DNA of 43,926 nt, from NCBI GenBank assembly GCA_003134435.1, contig PLBE01000056.1:6008-49933 (forward strand). Direction: 5' to 3'. Positions 7,864 through 14,249 of the stretch are shown piece by piece. Made by a program: the position numbers and the translations under genes. Numbering within the stretch: position 1 is the stretch's first letter; each line of letters opens with the position of its first letter. The notes beneath the pieces were generated by a model. That model saw only the letters and a list, made by a program, of their open reading frames with translations. It ran no database searches and had not been told where the DNA came from. This stretch comes from Acidobacteriaceae bacterium. GTDB lineage: Bacteria; Acidobacteriota; Terriglobia; Terriglobales; Acidobacteriaceae.

Positions 7864-9549
7864 ATGACCACATCCGCTAAAACAGAAAAGCCCGTTCGCG
7901 GCTGGCGCTTCTGGGCGCCGCGGATCGCAGTGTCGGTCTCACTCCCCATACTGTTGCTCGGCATAGCGGAAGGAACGCTGCGCCTGTTTGGGGTGGGATA
8001 TCCGACCGGTCTTACTGTCCCCTGCACGGTACAGAGCCGACCTGCCTCTTGCTACAACCTGTTCTTCCCCGCGCCATTTTTTCCTTCGGGCATGATCAAG
8101 ACTCCGCAGGCCTATGCGATTCCGGCCGAAAAGCCACAGAGAACCTTCAGAATTTTTGTGCTCGGAGAATCCGCCGCCATGGGGGATCCCGATCCTGCCT
8201 ATGGATTCAGCCGCTATCTCGAGGTGATGCTCCGCGAACGCTTCCCTTCGATAAACTTCGAGGTCGTCAACACCGGCAGCGTCGCCATCAACTCCCACGT
8301 TCTGCTGCCGATCGCCAAGGGACTGGCGGATCAGCGACCGGACCTGTTCATCCTCTACTCGGGCAACAATGAAGTCGTCGGACCCTATGGCCCGGGGACG
8401 GCGCTCACGTCATCGGGAATGAGCCTGCCGGTGATTCGCAGCAGTATCTTCGTGCACTCCACCCGCATCGGCCAGCTTCTAACCAAGCTGGGAACACCCA
8501 AGCGGGAATGGGGCGGGATGGAGATGTTTCTTGATAAGCAAGTCCCCTCCAGTTCACCGCTCATGCGGCAGGTCTATGAGAACTTCGAAAGCAATCTGCG
8601 GGACACGATCTCCATCGCGCGCAGCTCGGGCGCGCGCGTGATCGTCGCCACGGTGGCGACGAATCTGAAAGACTGTGCCCCCTTCGCGTCATTGCACCGG
8701 GAAGGCTTGAGCCCGGAGGCTTTGCGCTCCTGGTCGACGCTGGTGCAACAGGGATCCGATCTGGAAAACAGCAGGGCATACGCGGAAGCATTGAAAATCT
8801 ATCTCTCAGCAGCCGCGGTTGACGACCAGTACGCCGAACTCGAATTCCGCATTGCCCACGCCCTCTGGATGCTTGGAGATTACCGCGCCGCCAAGGAACA
8901 TTTTTCCCGCGCTCGCGATCTCGACACGCTTCGCTTTCGCGCCGATAGCAAAATCAACGACATCAATCGCGCGGCAGCCTCGTCATTTTCGGGTGCCGAA
9001 CTGGTGGACGCCGACGCGATTTTCGCCCAGGAGAGCCCGAACGGAATCGTCGGCAGCGAACTTGTGTATGAGCACGTGCACATGACTCCTGAGGGAAACT
9101 ACATCTTGGCGCGGGCCATGTTCCTCCAGATCGCCAGCAAACTCCCTCATGAGATGGGGCAAGCCGCGTCTCAAAAGGACGATGCTTCCGACGTTCCTTC
9201 ACAAACCGAATGCGAACAACTGCTGGCGTTGACCGGTCATGACCGCCTTCGTATTACGCGGGAGATGCTGCAGCGCTTGCAGAAGCCTCCATTCACCAAT
9301 CAGCTGAATCACTCGGATCAGGTCCTGAGGTTGACCATCCAAGCGGGTGCTCCCGATGAAAGCCCGGACCAGACCGGCGCTGAGTATCAATGGGCGATCA
9401 GGAAAAGGCCGGATGACCGCATCCTGCACTACAACTTTGGACTCTTCCTGTTCGACTACGACCGCGCCGCGGCAACGGAACAGTTGCGTATGTCGCGCCC
9501 GTGGGACGGCTTCCCGGTTTTCGCTCCCGATGGCACGCCGATCGAATGA
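7864..9549 (+). CDS. SGNH/GDSL-type hydrolase or O-acyltransferase with TPR-like insert
   Basis: This encodes 561 residues from the ATG at 7864. The frame is open upstream to 7672, but that stretch is not protein-like, and the AGGAGA nearest the chosen start is rather far (21 nt). One membrane helix at about residues 20-40 would anchor a periplasmic domain. SGNH blocks are visible: FVLGESAAMGDP (block I, Ser103 as nucleophile), NTGSVAINS (block II), YSGNNEVVGPYG (block III) and EHVHMTPEGNYILA (His404/His406, block V). Between blocks III and V lies a helical TPR-like insert (about residues 300-355). SGNH proteins of this kind, like DltD and AlgX/AlgJ, work beside MBOAT proteins to load or remove O-acyl groups on surface polymers. 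It converges on the MBOAT gene, and a ligase and carrier protein follow. Confidence 0.85.
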   Translation: MTTSAKTEKPVRGWRFWAPRIAVSVSLPILLLGIAEGTLRLFGVGYPTGLTVPCTVQSRPASCYNLFFPAPFFPSGMIKTPQAYAIPAEKPQRTFRIFVLGESAAMGDPDPAYGFSRYLEVMLRERFPSINFEVVNTGSVAINSHVLLPIAKGLADQRPDLFILYSGNNEVVGPYGPGTALTSSGMSLPVIRSSIFVHSTRIGQLLTKLGTPKREWGGMEMFLDKQVPSSSPLMRQVYENFESNLRDTISIARSSGARVIVATVATNLKDCAPFASLHREGLSPEALRSWSTLVQQGSDLENSRAYAEALKIYLSAAAVDDQYAELEFRIAHALWMLGDYRAAKEHFSRARDLDTLRFRADSKINDINRAAASSFSGAELVDADAIFAQESPNGIVGSELVYEHVHMTPEGNYILARAMFLQIASKLPHEMGQAASQKDDASDVPSQTECEQLLALTGHDRLRITREMLQRLQKPPFTNQLNHSDQVLRLTIQAGAPDESPDQTGAEYQWAIRKRPDDRILHYNFGLFLFDYDRAAATEQLRMSRPWDGFPVFAPDGTPIE

Positions 9550-9566
9550 GCGGGAAGTTCTTGTGC

Positions 9567-9589
9567 AGAGTGCGGCCGGATTGCACTCT
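9567..9589. terminator. Hairpin between convergent SGNH and MBOAT genes
   Basis: A perfect 7-bp inverted repeat (AGAGTGC / GCACTCT, 9-nt loop) fills the 40-bp gap between the two convergent stop codons. It is placed to act as a bidirectional terminator. The U tract is weak on both strands, so this is inferred from position. Confidence 0.5.
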
Positions 9590-11056
9590 TCAGAAATTCC
9601 GATACATGAACTGGGCCGCATCAGCGCCGCGAGTGTGCGTCACCATCATGATGAGAAGCAACGCCAATATATAGAAAGGTGGAATCCAAAACCAGCGGTT
9701 GTTCGCGATGAGGGCGATGATCACTGAACGGGAGCGAGCGGCGTTGGCCTCGGCCTCGTCCTCAACCGAATAGCGATCGAGCGCCTCGATCGCCAACAGC
9801 ACAATCGCATATCCAGCCGCCAGAGCCGTAACCAGGACGTAAAGACTTCCGCTAAGGAAGTGGGACGAATAGCTAGCCGGTGACAGGGCGGCCGACAGCA
9901 TCTGCCGCGCCTCCAGCAGCGAATTGGCGCGGAAGAATATCCACCCCAGACTGACGAGACTCATCGTCGCCAACCGCGAGATCGCCTTCCAAAGGACGGG
10001 CGCGGGCGTCCCATTGAACTTGCGTTGCAGTTGCTGAACTTGACGATGTAAAACAAGCAGAACTCCGTGATAACAGCCCCAGAGTACAAAAAGCACGCTT
10101 GCTTTGTGCCACAACCCAAACAGTACCATCGAAATCACCAACACGAGATTTCGCCACCACACTTCGCGGCGGAGGACAGCCAGCGGCAAGAAAACATAAT
10201 CGCGAATCCAAAATGACAGCGACATGTGCCAGCGGGTCCAGAAAATCGACGCGCTCGTCGATTCAAACGGACCAACGAAATTCTCGGGCACGGTAAAGCC
10301 GAGCGCTTGCGCCGCGCCAATAGCGATGTGGGAATAGCCGGCGAAATCCATAAAAAGCTGCAACCCGTACCCGAAGGCCAGACACCAGGCATCCGTCCCG
10401 CTCCAGCGAGTCAGCCGATCGAAGCCAGAGTTGATGCCATCGCCCGCCAGGATTCCCTGCCCCAGCAACTGCGCCACCTGCATCATGAGCACGCCCGTCG
10501 CGATCCGGGCGAACCCGCGCCCGATGTCGCGCCCAAGGGTTGGACGCCCGGATCGAAATTGCGGAAGCATTTCGGGCATGCGGCAGATGGGCCCCGAGAT
10601 TACGACTGGGAAGAAGACCATGTACAGCGCAAATTCGACCAACGTCGGGTCGAGTTCCTCGCCACGGTAAAGGTCAAACAGGTAACTCATTGCCTGGAAG
10701 GTCCAGAAGGAGATTCCCAGCGGCAGGGCAAGGTGCGAGAACCTTTGCAACGAGGATAACGGGATGTTGACCGCAAGTTCCGGAAGGTACTTGAAGCTTC
10801 CCAGCAGCGCCAGGTTCAAGAGGATGCCGACCGACAGAACCCGCCCGGAAAGTTTTCGCTGAAGCCATTTCCCCAACAGAAAATTCATCGCCGTGGAGGC
10901 GAGAAGAACGATCGCGAACCAGCGCCCCCACGTGAGATAGAGCGCGTAGCCGCCGATCAGAAGCACGGCCTGTCGTACAGCTCGCGAGCGGACCTTGGCA
11001 AAGACACCCACGCCAAGCAGAAACACCGCGCCGTACAGGATTCCTCGAACCAACAT
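9590..11056 (-). CDS. MBOAT-family O-acyltransferase (AlgI/DltB-like)
   Basis: This 488-residue membrane protein has the normal length for AlgI/DltB proteins. Family landmarks are LPLGISFWTFQAMSYLFDLY (about residues 111-130), FMDFAGYSHIAIGAAQALGF (235-254), FWTRWHMSLSFWIRDYVFLP (272-291) and FGLWHKASVLFVLWGCYHG (313-331). His330 in the last motif corresponds to the catalytic histidine of MBOATs, and His317 is the second conserved one. MBOATs of this branch take an acyl group from a cytosolic donor and deliver it across the membrane to an exopolymer. A ligase and acyl carrier protein are divergently encoded 170 bp away and an SGNH protein is convergent, so the donor is plausibly an acyl-ACP, as D-Ala-DltC is for DltB. 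An AGGTGAG motif close to the ATG may serve as ribosome binding site. Confidence 0.92.
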   Translation of the reverse strand: MLVRGILYGAVFLLGVGVFAKVRSRAVRQAVLLIGGYALYLTWGRWFAIVLLASTAMNFLLGKWLQRKLSGRVLSVGILLNLALLGSFKYLPELAVNIPLSSLQRFSHLALPLGISFWTFQAMSYLFDLYRGEELDPTLVEFALYMVFFPVVISGPICRMPEMLPQFRSGRPTLGRDIGRGFARIATGVLMMQVAQLLGQGILAGDGINSGFDRLTRWSGTDAWCLAFGYGLQLFMDFAGYSHIAIGAAQALGFTVPENFVGPFESTSASIFWTRWHMSLSFWIRDYVFLPLAVLRREVWWRNLVLVISMVLFGLWHKASVLFVLWGCYHGVLLVLHRQVQQLQRKFNGTPAPVLWKAISRLATMSLVSLGWIFFRANSLLEARQMLSAALSPASYSSHFLSGSLYVLVTALAAGYAIVLLAIEALDRYSVEDEAEANAARSRSVIIALIANNRWFWIPPFYILALLLIMMVTHTRGADAAQFMYRNF

Positions 11057-11225
11057 GCCTCACCTGCGCTATCGAAACCGGATTCCGAGACCGAAACGGG
11101 CCCTTCAGAGCGAAAGGCATTATTACGTATTCGTGATCTTCTCGCATATGCTCTTGCGCATACCACCCAAGAAGCTCGGCGGTTGTGACCTGCGTCGCGG
11201 CTTTACACAACTCGCACCAGCTACA

Positions 11226-12956
11226 ATGACCGGCAGCGTGACCCAATTCCGCAATCTCATCGACGCACTCGCCGCCGCTCCCGGCGATCGTCCGTTTGTC
11301 ACCGCGTGGATCGACGAAGACGAGCGTGAGACTGTGAGTTTTGCCGAGTTTCGGGAGCGCGCCCGTTCTCAGGCAAAGGTGCTCCGCGAGCACGGTGTGA
11401 ATGCCGGCGATCGTGTCATCATCCTCATGCCGCAAAGCATTTCCGCGATGACAACCTTCATCGCGGCCATGATGCTTGGCGCCGTGCCCACCTTTCTCGC
11501 CTATCCTAATTTCAAGGTTGAGGCTTCCAAATACCGCTCCGGACTGGCGGGAGTCACGGCCAACCTCGAGGCCAAGGTGGTGGTCATCGACGAGCAATTC
11601 CCCGACGACATGCTCGGCCATGTATCTCTCTCTGAGGGAACGCTAGTGCTGCGCGCCGTCGACAACCCTGGTTCGCCTGCAGACGATGAACCGTCTCACC
11701 TGGAGATTCCTGCCGAAAGCCTCGCCTTCATTCAGCACTCGGCCGGTACAACCGGACTGCAGAAAGGCGTCGCTCTCACCCATACCGCCGTCCTGCGCCA
11801 GCTCGAACATCTCGCCCATGCTCTGAAGATCGATGGCGCGGCAGACAGGATTTACAGCTGGCTACCCCTATACCACGACATGGGATTGATTGCCTGCTTC
11901 ATGCTGCCCATGGTTTGCCACATGCCCGTCGTTATGCAGTCGCCGCTGGACTGGGTGATGCATCCGGAAACCATGTTGCAGGTCATCAGTGAGTACAGAT
12001 GCACTCTGGCCTGGATGCCGAACTTTGCTTTTCAGTTCGTTCCCCGGCGCACGCCGCGGAGCCACTGGACGCGATACGATCTCTCGTCGGCCCGCGCACT
12101 TATCAATTGTTCGGAGCCCGTCCGCTCCAGCAGTATGCTGGAATTCCACAATGCCTTCTCCGCCATTGGATTGAAAAACGGCGTCCTTCAATCTTCTTAC
12201 GCTATGGCTGAGAACGTCTTTGCCGTAACCCAATCCGACATCGATCGGCCCGAAGGTCCAGCCCGCATCTGGGCGGACGCCCAGAGGTTTCGCAGCACGC
12301 ACCAAATCGTGCCGGTAGCGAAAGACACGCCCGGCGCTCTTTCTTTCACCTCGTCAGGCCGGGTGCTCCCCGGCAATGAGATTCAAATCGGTTCCGATTC
12401 CGGCACGGGCATTTCCCTCGCCCCAGGCCACGTAGGCGAGATTCTCATCCGGGGCGACAGCCTCTTTACTGGTTACTACAACCGTCCCGACCTGACTGCC
12501 CATGCGATCATCGATGGCTGGTATCACACCGGCGACCTTGGTTTCTTCCTGGAAGATGAACTCTACGTGATCGGACGGAAGAAAGATCTCCTCATCGTTG
12601 GCGGCGAAAACCTTTATCCGCAGGATATCGAGGAGATTGTCGCCAGCCACCCGGCCATTCACGATGGCCGCTCCGTTGCCATCGGTGTGTACAACCCCGA
12701 TCTCGGGACTGAGGACATCGTCGTGGTCGCGGAAGTGGAACGCCAGGAACTCCTTGCCAATGCCCAGAACATCGAGCGCGAAATCCGCAATCAAATTGTC
12801 GAAGGCCTGGGCATCGCGGTCCGGATGATTTTCCTGAAGCCTCCGAAATGGATCGTGAAGAGCACTGCCGGCAAAGCTGCGCGGCCCGCCACCCGCGAGA
12901 AGTTATTCAAAGAACATCCGGATTTCAACCTCGAGTCTTCGAACCTCGATTCTTAG
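11226..12956 (+). CDS. Fatty-acyl-AMP ligase-like AMP-dependent synthetase (FAAL)
   Basis: This encodes 576 residues from the ATG at 11226; the upstream extension of the frame overlaps the divergent MBOAT gene and is unlikely. Adenylate-forming motifs are complete: HSAGTTGLQKG (171-181), SWLPLYHDMGL (211-221), SSYAMAEN (323-330), GWYHTGDLGF (431-440), RKKDLLIVGGENLYP (451-465) and a C-terminal Lys in KSTAGKAAR. The WLPLYHDMGL block and the length are typical of FAALs, which make acyl-adenylates and pass them to an acyl carrier protein rather than to CoA. The ACP gene begins 14 bp after the stop, and its Shine-Dalgarno overlaps the stop codon, so the two are one translational unit. The natural acid substrate cannot be read from the sequence. 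A medium-chain acyl-CoA synthetase is the alternative. Confidence 0.9.
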   Translation: MTGSVTQFRNLIDALAAAPGDRPFVTAWIDEDERETVSFAEFRERARSQAKVLREHGVNAGDRVIILMPQSISAMTTFIAAMMLGAVPTFLAYPNFKVEASKYRSGLAGVTANLEAKVVVIDEQFPDDMLGHVSLSEGTLVLRAVDNPGSPADDEPSHLEIPAESLAFIQHSAGTTGLQKGVALTHTAVLRQLEHLAHALKIDGAADRIYSWLPLYHDMGLIACFMLPMVCHMPVVMQSPLDWVMHPETMLQVISEYRCTLAWMPNFAFQFVPRRTPRSHWTRYDLSSARALINCSEPVRSSSMLEFHNAFSAIGLKNGVLQSSYAMAENVFAVTQSDIDRPEGPARIWADAQRFRSTHQIVPVAKDTPGALSFTSSGRVLPGNEIQIGSDSGTGISLAPGHVGEILIRGDSLFTGYYNRPDLTAHAIIDGWYHTGDLGFFLEDELYVIGRKKDLLIVGGENLYPQDIEEIVASHPAIHDGRSVAIGVYNPDLGTEDIVVVAEVERQELLANAQNIEREIRNQIVEGLGIAVRMIFLKPPKWIVKSTAGKAARPATREKLFKEHPDFNLESSNLDS

Positions 12957-12970
12957 GAGAGCAGATACGC

Positions 12971-13222
12971 ATGACCGCGGAAGCACAGCAGATGATTGAA
13001 CACGTCTTAAGCCTTATCCGAAAACCGGGCCTGACGATCGACGAAAACACGCCCCTGGTTTCCTCCGGCCTGATCGATTCGATGGCGCTGGTTGACCTGT
13101 TGCTGAAGCTCGAAGACCTCACCCGCATGCGCATCCCGCCCGGCAAGGTGCAACCGAAACACATGGACACGGTTGCCTTGATGTTTGCCACCGCGCAACG
13201 CGTGGGGAAACCGCGCAAGTAG
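12971..13222 (+). CDS. Acyl carrier protein partner of the FAAL
   Basis: This encodes 83 residues from the ATG at 12971. The ribosome binding site AGGAGA (12955-12960) sits 10 nt upstream and overlaps the stop of the ligase gene. The 4'-phosphopantetheine site is SSGLIDSMALVDLL with Ser37 as the attachment serine, in the DS-Met/Leu form typical of stand-alone carrier proteins. Helix I and the C-terminal helix are predicted in the normal places, and length and acidic character fit an ACP. It would be charged by the adjacent FAAL. By analogy with DltC it could then dock on the divergent MBOAT protein, although delivery to a lipid or peptide synthase outside the window cannot be excluded. Confidence 0.9.
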   Translation: MTAEAQQMIEHVLSLIRKPGLTIDENTPLVSSGLIDSMALVDLLLKLEDLTRMRIPPGKVQPKHMDTVALMFATAQRVGKPRK

Positions 13223-13230
13223 CCCGTTCA

Positions 13231-13903
13231 CTATTTGATCAGACGAAAGAGATCGCTGTAATCGTCGGTCCAGAGACGCGGTTGCTGTGGCTTAGTGTCC
13301 GGTGGAAGCATCGGTTCGAGCCCCATCGTATCCAGCAATCCAGCTCTCCGCGTCACTAATACCCAGCAATTGCTCAGCAGTGGTCCTTGGCCTTCTTCAT
13401 AACGGATGACTGAATCCGCATGAAAATAGTCCGCCGCTCCTTGCACTACCGGCAGAAGATTGATGTGCCTTCTACTGACGTGGATGGCAACGATTCCACT
13501 GGGATCAAGGTGTCGCCATTACGCTTCGAAGGCCTCCCGTGTAAGCAGGTGAACCGGTATCGCATCGCCGGAGAATGCATCGACCACCAGGACGTCGAAC
13601 CTTTGATTCTCGCCTCGCGCCGTTTCCTGTTCCAGCAATCGCCGTGCATCTCCCTGTACTGTGTCAATCCGAGCATCCGAGTCTCGGAGGTAAGTGAATA
13701 CCGGGTTCGACCCGGAGGACAGATCAATCACGGCAGGATTGATTTCGTAATATCGGAAATAATCGCCGTGCCGTCCGTAGGCGGCAAGCGTACCCGCGCC
13801 CAATCCGATGATTCCGACGCGCAGGCTTCCTTCTCCAATGCTCCTTTTTCGGGTGACTTTGCATTACCCGCCCTATCCCACTCCGCCGCCCATAGTAGGT
13901 GGT
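13231..13903 (-). pseudogene. Decayed spermidine-synthase-like methyltransferase-fold gene
   Basis: The minus strand reads as the C-terminal half of a spermidine-synthase-like protein in pieces. TTYYGRRSGIG lies in one frame near 13903-13865. A frame change follows near the TTTTT run at 13845-13849. LRVGIIGLGAGTLAAYG, YYEINPAV and FDVLVVDAFSGDAIPVHLL then read on in a second frame. A TAA at 13519-13521 interrupts that frame where the family usually has an aromatic residue (REAFEA-stop-WRHLDPSGIVAIHV). The same frame continues to WTDDYSDLF and ends at 13231. The N-terminal part, often a membrane domain in bacterial fused versions, is missing. The frameshift and nonsense codon together rule out a functional product unless they are assembly errors. 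Confidence 0.78.
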
Positions 13904-13915
13904 GCCACGCGGCCC

Positions 13916-14249
13916 ATGTTGTCGAGCGCTGCTCAAGTCGTGTTCATCGGCGAGACAACCAGAAACTTCTTCGGCGACGTCCGTTTCAGGAAGTCGCCGC
14001 AAACCGTATTCAACGGCGTTGACACCGGCCTCTACCGCACTCAGGCCGGTGGAGAAACAAAAATCGCACTCCGCCGCGATTACAATCTGCCCGTGAACAG
14101 CCCTGCAATTCTGTTCGTGGGGCGCTTCGTCGAGAAAAAAGGCTTGCGGGTCATGCGAAGTATGGTGGAACTACACCCGGACTGGACCTGGGCATTTGCC
14201 GACTGGGGACCGCTCGATCCCACCAGTTGGAATGCCGCGAACGTGCCGT
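13916..14249 (+). pseudogene. Internal fragment of a GT4-family glycosyltransferase
   Basis: About 110 residues match the middle of GT4 glycosyltransferases: AAQVVFIGETTRNFFGD, TVFNGVDTGLYR, LRRDYNLP, then AILFVGRFVEKKGL (start of the nucleotide-sugar-binding C-terminal Rossmann domain) and WGPLDPTSW. The acceptor-binding N-terminal domain and the EX7E donor site are absent. The similarity stops where the cytochrome-like gene ends on the other strand (14250), and begins where the spermidine-synthase remnant ends. It is therefore a truncated relic rather than a gene, although the frame itself remains open to 14263. Confidence 0.72.

Noticed and set aside
11057-11225. A GG-N10-GC match upstream of the MBOAT gene as a further sigma-54 promoter
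   Set aside because: The surrounding bases (CGGTTT instead of TGGCAC, and AGCGC instead of TTGC) do not fit the consensus.
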